Assembly: GCF_004352835.1 (NCBI RefSeq)
Contig: NZ_SJSB01000010.1
Span: forward strand, 1-64,000
Direction: 5' to 3'
DNA length: 64,000 bases
Source of the DNA: Marinomonas flavescens
Lineage (GTDB): Bacteria; Pseudomonadota; Gammaproteobacteria; Pseudomonadales; Marinomonadaceae
Each line of letters begins with the position of its first letter. The first letter of the stretch is position 1. The notes beneath the pieces were generated by a model that saw only the letters and a program-made list of their open reading frames with translations, did not search any database and was not told the DNA's origin. Positions 25,991 through 33,802 of this stretch are shown in pieces. The position numbers and the translations under genes are program-made.

Positions 25991-26764
25991 ATGTCTCAAA
26001 AATTATTGGTTGAGTTTATAGACCATGCAGCGGTTATCACAATCAACAACCCTCCAGCTAACACGTGGGATGAGGAAAGCTTGATTGCGCTTAAAAACTT
26101 GATTATAGAACTCAACAAAAATAGAGAAATATACAGCTTAATTCTCACAGGATCGGGTGAAAAGTTCTTCTCTGCGGGCGCTAATCTCAATATGTTTGCA
26201 CAAGGTGACAAAGATCGAGCCAGAGAAATATCAAGTTTATTCGGGGAAGCTTTTGAGGCTCTAAGCTGTTTTCGTGGCGTTTCTATCGCGGCAATAAATG
26301 GTTATGCCATGGGAGGTGGTCTGGAATGTGCGCTCGCTTGCGATATACGCATTGCTGAAGTACAAATTTCAATAGCGCTACCTGAAGCTAAAGTTGGTTT
26401 ACTGCCTTGTGCTGGCGGCACTCAACGCTTATTAAGTTTAGCTGGGGAAGGCTGGGTTAAACGCATGATACTGTGTGGAGAACAACTTACCGCTGACCAA
26501 TCTTATAAAATAGGCATCGTCGAAGAGTTAGTAAATCAGGGGGAATCAAAAGGCGCTGCAATAATTATGTCTCAGAAAGTTGCTCTTCAAAGTCCTTCCA
26601 GTGTTGCTGCTTGCAAATCTCTTATTCAAGAATCACGAATACAACTAGAAAAGGGCTTACAAAGAGAGCGGTCGCTATTTATACAACTATTCGACACAGC
26701 CGACCAACAAGAAGGCGTCAATGCGTTCCTAGAAAAACGTTTACCTAAATGGAAAAACGCCTAA
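25991..26764 (+). CDS. Enoyl-CoA hydratase (isoleucine branch)
   Basis: A 257-residue crotonase with EKFFSAGANLNMF, VSIAAINGYAMGGGLECALA and ALPEAKVGLLPCAGGTQRLL. It is a close paralogue of the hydratase at 20024. AGAAGG precedes the ATG at 25991; the TTG six bases upstream is less likely. It is the first gene of an operon with thiolase, acyl-CoA dehydrogenase and SDR genes, which together fit tiglyl-CoA hydration in isoleucine breakdown. Confidence 0.85.
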   Translation: MSQKLLVEFIDHAAVITINNPPANTWDEESLIALKNLIIELNKNREIYSLILTGSGEKFFSAGANLNMFAQGDKDRAREISSLFGEAFEALSCFRGVSIAAINGYAMGGGLECALACDIRIAEVQISIALPEAKVGLLPCAGGTQRLLSLAGEGWVKRMILCGEQLTADQSYKIGIVEELVNQGESKGAAIIMSQKVALQSPSSVAACKSLIQESRIQLEKGLQRERSLFIQLFDTADQQEGVNAFLEKRLPKWKNA

Positions 26765-26837
26765 TAGCGTCAGCGCGTTAAATAACGCCGGAATAAGCCA
26801 ATAAACAAGATACATGGGATAACCCATTGAGAGAGAA

Positions 26838-28028
26838 ATGATGTCAAAAAATTCAGATTCCATTGTTATTGTCGCGGCGACACGAACTCCTATAGGTGGA
26901 TTAATGGGGGCACTGAGTGACGTGCCTTCTCCACAGCTAGGCGCAATTGCGATTAGGGCAGCAATAGAAAAATCCGGCATTAATGCCAATGATGTTGATC
27001 AAGTTATAATGGGGTGCGTGTTGTCCGCTGGGCTAGGTCAAGCACCCGCACGTCAAGCGGCATTAGGAGCCGATTTACCATTGGCTGCTGGCTGTGTCAC
27101 CATAAATAAAATGTGCGGATCCGGTATGAAAGCGGTAATGGATGCTCATGACCAGATCAAAGCTGGCACCAGTAATATCATGGTGGCGGGCGGTATGGAA
27201 AATATGAGCCGGTCACCATATTTGTTACCACACGCTCGAAGTGGCATGCGCATGGGCCACAGCCAGATAGTAGACTCAATGTTTCTTGATGGCCTTGAAG
27301 ATGCTTATGAAGGCGGTCTTATGGGCAGTTTTGCCCAAGCGACAGCCGACCATTTTAATATTAGTCGTGAAGCAATGGACGATTTCGCAATTGAGTCTCT
27401 TCGTCGCACCAATCAAGCAATTGACCGAGGTTGGTTCAATAATGAAATCACGCCCGTCACCTTTAAAACACGAAAAGGTGATGTGACAATTACGACAGAT
27501 GAGCAGCCAAGCAAAGCAAAACCAAATAAAATCCCTCAACTACGTCCGGCCTTTAAAAACGACGGTACGATCACAGCGGCTAATTCCAGCTCAATATCCG
27601 ACGGAGCTGCAGCATTAATACTTATGTCAGAAAGTGAAGCTAATGCTCGTGGCCTAATACCCTTAGCCCGTATTATTGGCCATATGACCCATGCTCAGAA
27701 ACCCGCTGATTTTTCAATCGCCCCTATCTCAGCCATTCAGAAACTATTAGATAAAGTGAAATGGTCTAGTAATACCGTTGACCTGTATGAAATAAATGAA
27801 GCCTTTGCCGTAGTAACTATGCTTGCCATGCAGAAGCTCGAGCTTGACCCTGCAAAGGTAAATATTCACGGGGGTGCTTGCGCACTTGGGCACCCTATAG
27901 GCTGCTCCGGTGCTCGCGTGTTAGTCACCTTACTTCACGCACTTAAACGATTAGAGAAAAAACGTGGTATCGCCTCCCTATGTATCGGCGGAGGCGAAGC
28001 AACGGCGGTTGCTATCGAAATAATATAA
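26838..28028 (+). CDS. Acetyl-CoA acyltransferase (thiolase)
   Basis: A 396-residue thiolase II-type enzyme. The nucleophilic cysteine is in INKMCGSGMKAVMDAH (about residue 91), the second active-site block is NIHGGACALGHPIGCSGARV, and the last cysteine is in IASLCIGGGEA. In this operon the expected reaction is cleavage of 2-methylacetoacetyl-CoA to acetyl-CoA and propionyl-CoA; acetoacetyl-CoA thiolysis is the alternative. Two adjacent ATG codons are possible starts. Confidence 0.88.
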   Translation: MMSKNSDSIVIVAATRTPIGGLMGALSDVPSPQLGAIAIRAAIEKSGINANDVDQVIMGCVLSAGLGQAPARQAALGADLPLAAGCVTINKMCGSGMKAVMDAHDQIKAGTSNIMVAGGMENMSRSPYLLPHARSGMRMGHSQIVDSMFLDGLEDAYEGGLMGSFAQATADHFNISREAMDDFAIESLRRTNQAIDRGWFNNEITPVTFKTRKGDVTITTDEQPSKAKPNKIPQLRPAFKNDGTITAANSSSISDGAAALILMSESEANARGLIPLARIIGHMTHAQKPADFSIAPISAIQKLLDKVKWSSNTVDLYEINEAFAVVTMLAMQKLELDPAKVNIHGGACALGHPIGCSGARVLVTLLHALKRLEKKRGIASLCIGGGEATAVAIEII

Positions 28029-28132
28029 ACGATTATTCACGATGTTGATTTTATGTAGATGTTAATGGCGAAGCCCTACGACTTTAGCCCAATTGCATCT
28101 GCCCTATCACCTTATAAACAAAGGATTCTCTG

Positions 28133-29290
28133 ATGGATATGACCCTAACCGAAGACCAGGCATTCATACAGGATATCGCACGTAAATTTGCTCAAACCGA
28201 ATTGGCACCTGTGGCTGAAAAACTGGACCATGAAGGTGATCGGACATTATTCTTGAAAAATCTGAAACACCTAGCAGATCTTGGATTTATGGGGCTAAAT
28301 GTTGATAGCAAGTATGGTGGATCTGAGGCTGGTACTGTCGTCTTTAGCCTAGCAATCACTGAAATTGCTAGGGCATGTGCCTCAACAGCTCTTACCGTTT
28401 CGGTCACTAACATGGTCGCTGAGGTCATTCAGGCCGTTGCTTGCGATGAACAAAAAAACTACTACCTACCAAAGCTATGCAGCGGTGAATATGCTGCTGG
28501 AGGCTTCTGTCTGACTGAAACCATGGCAGGCTCCGACCCTTCCGCTATGAAAACCACAGCGATTCTTGATGGCGACGAATGGCTTATTAACGGTTCCAAA
28601 CAATTCATCAGCAGTGCTGAATATGCTGGTGTTTTTGTTGTATGGGCGGTGACTGATAAAAATCAACCAAAAGGTAAAGGCATCTCCTGCTTTCTTGTCG
28701 AGAACAATCTACCAGGTCTCACCATCTCTAAAGCAGAAAAGAAAATGGGCCAACACGCCTCAGCGACAAATGAAGTGCTATTTGAAAACTGTCGTATTCC
28801 TAAAAACGCATTAATGGGTGAACTTAATCAAGGCTTCAAAGTTGCCATCAGAGAATTAGCCGGTGGGCGTATTGGTGTTGGCTCTATGGCTCTGGGTATC
28901 GGCCAAGCAGCAATAGAATATGCACGAACCTACCTCACCGACCGAAAGCAGTTTGGTAAGCCACTTTCTGACTTCCAAGGCTTACAGTGGATGCTTGCTG
29001 ACACCTTTACCGAGCTAGAAGCAGCCCGCCTATTACTAATGAATGCGGCAGATAAAAAAGCTAAAGGCCAACACTTCTCCAAAGAAGCTTCAATGGCCAA
29101 ACTTTTTGCTTCTGAAAAAGCGAATAAAGCCTGTTACACAGCCCTTCAACTAATGGGAGGCTATGGGTACATAAAAGATTTTCCACTGGAACGTTATAGT
29201 CGTGATGTCCGAGTAACTTCTATCTACGAGGGTACCAGTGAAATTCAACGGGTTATCATCGCTCGAGAACTATTACGAGAAACGGCTTAA
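28133..29290 (+). CDS. Acyl-CoA dehydrogenase (short/branched chain)
   Basis: A 385-residue flavoprotein with CLTETMAGSDPSAMKTTAIL, RKQFGKPLSDFQGLQWMLAD, LMGGYGYIKDFPLERYSRDV and the catalytic glutamate in IYEGTSEIQRVIIARELL. It is distinct from the dehydrogenase in the valine operon. Within this gene set, oxidation of 2-methylbutyryl-CoA to tiglyl-CoA is the best inference; butyryl-CoA is possible. Confidence 0.87.
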   Translation: MDMTLTEDQAFIQDIARKFAQTELAPVAEKLDHEGDRTLFLKNLKHLADLGFMGLNVDSKYGGSEAGTVVFSLAITEIARACASTALTVSVTNMVAEVIQAVACDEQKNYYLPKLCSGEYAAGGFCLTETMAGSDPSAMKTTAILDGDEWLINGSKQFISSAEYAGVFVVWAVTDKNQPKGKGISCFLVENNLPGLTISKAEKKMGQHASATNEVLFENCRIPKNALMGELNQGFKVAIRELAGGRIGVGSMALGIGQAAIEYARTYLTDRKQFGKPLSDFQGLQWMLADTFTELEAARLLLMNAADKKAKGQHFSKEASMAKLFASEKANKACYTALQLMGGYGYIKDFPLERYSRDVRVTSIYEGTSEIQRVIIARELLRETA

Positions 29291-29320
29291 AAAATTGAAA
29301 AATTCTTAAAGGAATTAGAC

Positions 29321-30088
29321 ATGGACATTAACAACAAAGTTATCATCGTCTCTGGTGGCGCTTCCGGCTTGGGGTTAGCAACATGCTTACAACTAGCGAA
29401 GAAAGGTGCTCAAATTGCCATTTTTGATCTAAATGAAGACGCTGGTCTGGCACTAGTCGATAAACTTAATGGTCAAGCTATCTTTGCTAAAGTAGACGTC
29501 ACCAACACGGCGTCAGTTGAAGCCGGTATAGCTAAAACGATAAAACACTTTGGCGCTATCCATGTTTGCATTAACTGTGCAGGTATCGCTCCCGGTGGAA
29601 AAACCGTTGGTCGTAACGGTGCACTTTCATTGGAAAAGTTTTCTCAGGCTATCAACATTAATCTGATTGGTACTTTCAATGTACTACGCTTAGCGGCTGA
29701 GCAGATGGAAAAAAATGAGCCTAATCAAGATGGCGAACGTGGTGTCATTATAAACACAGCATCAGTTGCTGCTTTCGATGGCCAAGTCGGACAAGCAGCC
29801 TACGCTGCGAGCAAAGCTGGTGTCGTCGGTATGACGCTACCCATTGCTCGTGACTTGTCTACCCTAGGCATTCGAGTCATGGCCATCGCGCCAGGTATTT
29901 TCGACACGCCAATGATAAAAGCGATGGCCGATGAAATACGCGACCCATTAATCAAAATGGTACAGCACCCTAAACGATTTGGTAATGCTAAAGAATACGC
30001 TTCCCTAACGGCTCATATAATAAGTAATAACTACCTGAATGGTGAAGTCATTCGTCTTGATGGTGCTATTCGGATGGAGCCTCGCTAG
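29321..30088 (+). CDS. SDR, 3-hydroxy-2-methylbutyryl-CoA dehydrogenase-like
   Basis: A 255-residue classical SDR: cofactor motif SGGASGLGLATCLQLAKKGA, NCAG, catalytic serine region IINTASVAAFDGQVGQAAYA with Y-A-A-S-K. The inserted LAAEQMEKNEPNQDGERGVI segment and the end GEVIRLDGAIRMEPR are characteristic of HSD17B10-type enzymes that oxidise 2-methyl-3-hydroxybutyryl-CoA. This step is required in isoleucine catabolism and fits its neighbours. Confidence 0.87.
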   Translation: MDINNKVIIVSGGASGLGLATCLQLAKKGAQIAIFDLNEDAGLALVDKLNGQAIFAKVDVTNTASVEAGIAKTIKHFGAIHVCINCAGIAPGGKTVGRNGALSLEKFSQAININLIGTFNVLRLAAEQMEKNEPNQDGERGVIINTASVAAFDGQVGQAAYAASKAGVVGMTLPIARDLSTLGIRVMAIAPGIFDTPMIKAMADEIRDPLIKMVQHPKRFGNAKEYASLTAHIISNNYLNGEVIRLDGAIRMEPR

Positions 30089-30219
30089 GGGCTTAAATAT
30101 TAATAATCGCAGACAACACCCAGCTACAATTAAGATCTGGCGCATAATGACAACCGCTACCTAATACGCCAGACCCTATGTAAAGAAATAAAAATAAAAA
30201 CTGATTATGGGGCTTAAAG

Positions 30220-31863
30220 ATGCAAAAAACAAAATACGAAGAACTAATCAATGCGTTCTCACCAGACATCGTAAATGAACAGTTTATCGGCAACCTTGAA
30301 AGCGGAATTAATGTCTGTGTAGAGATCTGTGATCGCTATGCCAACACGGATAAAATAGCCCTTCGTTATGAGCTAGTTGATGGTACGTGTGGTGAATTAA
30401 GTTTCAACGAATTAAAAAAACGCTCGGCACAATTTGCCAATTACCTTAAATTTCAAGGTATCGGTAAAGGTGATCGGGTTGCTTGTTTATTACCTCGTAC
30501 GCCAGAATTATTAATTACCATACTAGGGACTCTAAGAGCTGGGGCAGTATACCAACCATTATTTACTGCATTTGGCTGTGATGCTATCGAGTATCGTTTG
30601 AGTCAGGCAAAAACAAAATTGATTGTTACTAACTCGGATCAATGGTCAAAATTAGTAAACATTCAAAATTTACCAAAAACTCTGTTAGTTGCCAATTCCA
30701 ACGACCCATGCGCTGCACAGGCTGATGCTTTGTTTAATCAAGCTCAAAGCAATCAATCAGAGCACTTTGAACCTGTTCTAATTGGTAAAGACGACCCCTT
30801 CTTACAAATGTTCACTTCTGGAACAACAGGAAAATCTAAAGGCGTCACTGTCCCCGCGAAAGGCTTAATCCCTTTCTGGATATATATGACCTACGCTATC
30901 GAATTACGCCCAGAAGATCGTTACTGGAACGTCGCCGATCCTGGATGGGCTTACGGCCTTTACTATGCCGTAGTCGGACCCTTGCTTTTAGGATGCACCA
31001 CCCACTTCAACGAACAAAGTTTTACTGCGGATAACACCTTTAAATTTCTACAGGACTACCGCATAACAAACTTAGCAGCAGCCCCTACTGCCTATAGATT
31101 ATTAATGGCTCATGAAGATCAATGTGCTCAGTATGATATCAATCTTCGCGTGGCCAGTAGCGCGGGTGAACCGCTCAATCCAGAAGTAATTACCTGGGTC
31201 AAACGCTTACTGAGTTGCTCTGTTAGGGATCACTATGGGCAAACAGAAACAGGTATGACATCCGCTAACTTTCATGCATTAGAACACAATGAGCGCACTG
31301 CTAGCATGGGCTACCCCTTACCTGGTTATCGCTTGGTCGCGCTTGATTCAGAGTTAAACGAAGTAGGTCCAGGTGAAATAGGAGAGCTAGCTGTAGACAC
31401 TGAAGCTTCTCCACAATTCTTTTTTCAGGGCTACACATGGGAAGAAAAGAATCCCTTTAAGGGTAAATATTATCTAACAGGAGATATCGTAATCTGTAAT
31501 GGCGACGGTTCACATTCATACACCGGCCGTGATGACGATATTATCGCCTCTGCGGGGTATCGGATAGGACCTGTCGATGTCGAAAGCACCTTGCTTGAAC
31601 ATCCTGCCGTCAATGAAAGCGCTGTAATAGGTAAGCCTGACAAAAAAAGAGGCAATATTATTAAAGCCTACGTTGTCATTAAGCCAGAATATGAAATAGG
31701 CTCACTACTTATCGAAGAATTGCAGCAGTTTGTACGTCAGCATCTATCTGCACATGCGTTCCCAAGAGAGATCGAATTTTTAGATGAGCTCCCTAAGACC
31801 TCTAGCGGTAAGCTTCAGAGGTTCCTATTACGCAAACGCGCCGCGGATGAAGCCACTCAATAA
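30220..31863 (+). CDS. AMP-forming acyl-CoA synthetase
   Basis: A 547-residue ANL-family ligase with the P-loop MFTSGTTGKSKGVTVP, the GYPLPGYRLVAL region, hinge GRDDDIIASAGYRIGPVDVE and catalytic lysine in PKTSSGKLQRF. It resembles acetate/medium-chain acyl-CoA synthetases. It closes the plus-strand catabolic operon (131 bp after the SDR) and may activate a branched short-chain acid such as 2-methylbutyrate. Substrate is inferred from context only. Confidence 0.82.
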   Translation: MQKTKYEELINAFSPDIVNEQFIGNLESGINVCVEICDRYANTDKIALRYELVDGTCGELSFNELKKRSAQFANYLKFQGIGKGDRVACLLPRTPELLITILGTLRAGAVYQPLFTAFGCDAIEYRLSQAKTKLIVTNSDQWSKLVNIQNLPKTLLVANSNDPCAAQADALFNQAQSNQSEHFEPVLIGKDDPFLQMFTSGTTGKSKGVTVPAKGLIPFWIYMTYAIELRPEDRYWNVADPGWAYGLYYAVVGPLLLGCTTHFNEQSFTADNTFKFLQDYRITNLAAAPTAYRLLMAHEDQCAQYDINLRVASSAGEPLNPEVITWVKRLLSCSVRDHYGQTETGMTSANFHALEHNERTASMGYPLPGYRLVALDSELNEVGPGEIGELAVDTEASPQFFFQGYTWEEKNPFKGKYYLTGDIVICNGDGSHSYTGRDDDIIASAGYRIGPVDVESTLLEHPAVNESAVIGKPDKKRGNIIKAYVVIKPEYEIGSLLIEELQQFVRQHLSAHAFPREIEFLDELPKTSSGKLQRFLLRKRAADEATQ

Positions 31864-31869
31864 GAATAA

Positions 31870-31898
31870 GAAGATAGCCAATTTAGTTGGCTATCTTC
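31870..31898 (+). terminator. Terminator hairpin after the catabolic operon
   Basis: GAAGATAGCCAA and TTGGCTATCTTC form a 12-bp stem with loop TTTAG, 7 bp after the ligase stop. The T-run is short. Confidence 0.7.
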
Positions 31899-32099
31899 TT
31901 CAAAGGTCCAAATACCTTAGGGAAGATACGAATAAGCTCCTGTCATAAGGCAATCATGCTTTAAGCCTTCGAGCCTGACCATGTCTCCTACCATTGTGTA
32001 GAAAGAGGTGACCGTATCGTCCGGTCCACAATAGGCGACCAATCCTTTCTTTTAGAACCATTCACAATTATCTAGTAATGCATCAGAAGCGCTTAATTT

Positions 32100-32210
32100 C
32101 TGCACGATGACGAACTCGACAAAGCTGGCGTAAGTCGCGACCTCATTGGCATTTCAGTCGGTATTGAAAACATCATCGCAGATAACGACTAAACATTAGA
32201 AAAAGCTTAA
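32100..32210 (+). pseudogene. 3' remnant of a Cys/Met PLP enzyme gene
   Basis: The frame reads LHDDELDKAGVSRDLIGISV then GIENIIADND, a TAA, then TLEKA and stop. This is the C-terminus of the cystathionine gamma-synthase / O-acetylhomoserine sulfhydrylase / methionine gamma-lyase family (A-G-V-S-x-x-L-I-R-I-S-V-G-I-E). The first TAA replaces an expected Gln codon. About 90% of the gene is missing. Confidence 0.6.
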
Positions 32211-32242
32211 AGTTTGTTATTTCGCTGAAGAAATATAAAACA

Positions 32243-32259
32243 CCCCAAGTAAATTGGGG
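32243..32259 (+). terminator. Terminator downstream of the Cys/Met remnant
   Basis: CCCCAA and TTGGGG pair around GTAAA, followed by CGATTTTATTTT. It probably ended the gene now reduced to the remnant at 32100-32210. Confidence 0.65.
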
Positions 32260-32345
32260 CGATTTTATTTTGAATAAATAATTTCTATAAGCTACTCAAT
32301 ACACAAGCAACCCCGAGCGTTTTAAATTTAATCAACTTTTTTCCC

Positions 32346-32393
32346 TCAACAATAAATTGGTAATACAACACGAAGTAAATACAATGGCTCACA
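32346..32393 (-). pseudogene. 3' remnant of a SecB-like TAC chaperone gene
   Basis: The minus strand encodes CEPLYLLRVVLPIYC and a stop. The intact SecB-like chaperone at 13362 ends with CERLRLPRVVLPTVQFSK. DNA identity is obvious over GGTAATACAACACG and CTCACATTG. Only 15 codons are left, on the same strand as the intact copy 19 kb away. Confidence 0.55.
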
Positions 32394-32513
32394 TTGAACG
32401 TTTATTTAAAAAAACGTCTGTCGCTAGAGGCTTGCGATATCACCTCATTAGTTAAAAGCTCAACGTCAAGCATTTCATTTGAAGCAGCAATTCTGCTTGC
32501 AAAAAGACGGTAG

Positions 32514-32545
32514 TGATTCTAAGATACACGCATCTCATCTACCAT
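32514..32545 (+). repeat. Dispersed repeat, copy 2
   Basis: Closely similar to 15377-15406 (shared core GATACAC and ATCTCATCTA). Each copy lies within about 500 bp of a hsdS or SecB-like scar, so it may be part of the same ancestral segment. Confidence 0.5.
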
Positions 32546-32569
32546 GCGTAGAAGGAGTTACGACACCGT

Positions 32570-32587
32570 CCTCGCCAGAGGGCGAGG
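32570..32587 (-). terminator. Hairpin downstream of the DUF3800 operon
   Basis: CCTCGCC and GGCGAGG form a perfect 7-bp stem with loop AGAG, 15 bp after the stop codon of the minus-strand gene at 32602. A clear T-run is lacking. Confidence 0.5.
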
Positions 32588-32601
32588 TCAGCTTTCCTCA
32601 G

Positions 32602-33093
32602 TTAGCGTCTAAATCCGTTGTCCCTATTTCTTTCCCAACGTTTATTATACTTTTCCCTTTGATGTTTTCTTTCTACGTAAAAAGCCGTCCAGGGCAAGAT
32701 GTAGTCGCCTCTGTCATCCAGCACCACCAAATACCCTTCTGCTTCGTACCAAATATGAATACGCTGGTTTTTACCTTTTGACTCTGACCATATTTTTAAC
32801 GAAGGGTGTAAATCGTTTTCTATGATAGGTCTAGGCCAGCGAATACGCTCACACCTAAAGTGATCTAACTCGCGCTTGTCTTCAATAGCTCCGGTGGTTG
32901 TCATGTGCCAAAAAGTCGCTGATTTTCCATCTCGCTCAGGATGTCGCTTTAACCCTAATCGAGTGCCTCGAAATACTGGCTTAGACAACACAAAGTCTTG
33001 TTCAAAAAAGGCATACACAGCCTCAAGATACCGATCTCGCTCATTATCATGGTCTTTAAGCAATACTAAATCAGGTAACCATGCCGATGACAT
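32602..33093 (-). CDS. Unknown protein paired with DUF3800
   Basis: A 163-residue protein from the ATG at 33093, which overlaps the stop of the DUF3800 gene as TAATG; a longer frame upstream lacks a binding site. It is rich in charged and aromatic residues (HIWYEAEGYLVVLDDRGDYI, then LPWTAFYVERKHQREKYNKR). No family was recognised. The tight coupling to the DUF3800 gene and their place directly after hsdRMS suggest a two-gene accessory or toxin-antitoxin-like module. Confidence 0.6.
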   Translation of the reverse strand: MSSAWLPDLVLLKDHDNERDRYLEAVYAFFEQDFVLSKPVFRGTRLGLKRHPERDGKSATFWHMTTTGAIEDKRELDHFRCERIRWPRPIIENDLHPSLKIWSESKGKNQRIHIWYEAEGYLVVLDDRGDYILPWTAFYVERKHQREKYNKRWERNRDNGFRR

Positions 33094-33800
33094 TAAGACA
33101 CTCCCTGTCCATTCCAAATAAAGAGATTGAACTTATTCTCTCTTAGTAACGTATTGCGTGTTAGCTGATAACCACTGCGCTCTTTAATTCGTGCGATTAA
33201 GTCAAGTTTCGCCTGATTCGTTTGTAGCCCACGGTGTAAATAGGCCAAAGCGCCAATCAGTAAATCGGCCACTTGAAGCTGTTCTGCTTCATGGGAATGA
33301 ATACGTTGCATCCTCTCAATCATACTTTGAGAAAAGTCATAACGACTATTGCATATAACATTATGCAATTTTTCGATTTTGTCATGACCCAGAGTATCTT
33401 TAATATCGATGTATACGCGGTATTTAGAGTCCGGTTCAAAGATACTCTTGAGCATCACAAAGTACATTTTGTAATACCAATCATCATGACTCTGAGCGAA
33501 GCTCTGGTGACTCAATACACTTTTATCGGGAACGACTAAGCCTCTAAAGTGGCAATCGTCATCGTCAAAAAAGTAATCAATGATATCAAGGTAAAATTCT
33601 AACTGACCTCTGCTTACCTTAGTCCATTTAATTTCAAACTCCGCTGACAATCCATGCTTGACTTTGATCTCTCGAACACGCTTTGCAATCTCTGCACGCT
33701 TAGATACCGGACACCAAAGCGCACCTAACGTCATCACTGAAATGCCATCATTTTCTAAGTGGCAAGATTCATCGCAGTACACGTTATAAAGTTCAGTCAT
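33093..33800 (-). CDS. DUF3800 domain protein
   Basis: A 235-residue protein with the DUF3800 hallmarks: the N-terminal YCDESCHLEND strand with conserved D-E-S, a central DWYYKMYFVMLKSIFEP region, a YIDIKDTLGHDKIEKL strand, and the C-terminal EAEQLQVADLLIGALAYLHR helix with the conserved Q-x-A-D. The fold is RNase H-like and the acidic residues suggest a nuclease, but no activity is established. It starts 3 bp before the hsdS stop region, so it is transcribed with the type I restriction genes. DUF3800 genes are frequent in defence islands. Confidence 0.75.
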   Translation of the reverse strand: MTELYNVYCDESCHLENDGISVMTLGALWCPVSKRAEIAKRVREIKVKHGLSAEFEIKWTKVSRGQLEFYLDIIDYFFDDDDCHFRGLVVPDKSVLSHQSFAQSHDDWYYKMYFVMLKSIFEPDSKYRVYIDIKDTLGHDKIEKLHNVICNSRYDFSQSMIERMQRIHSHEAEQLQVADLLIGALAYLHRGLQTNQAKLDLIARIKERSGYQLTRNTLLRENKFNLFIWNGQGVS

Positions 33801-33802
33801 CC

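Noticed and set aside
31940..32040. Similarity between this stretch and 32530-32575 (CTACCAT and AGAAxGAG-like segments)
   Set aside because: The match is patchy and could be chance; not reported as a repeat.
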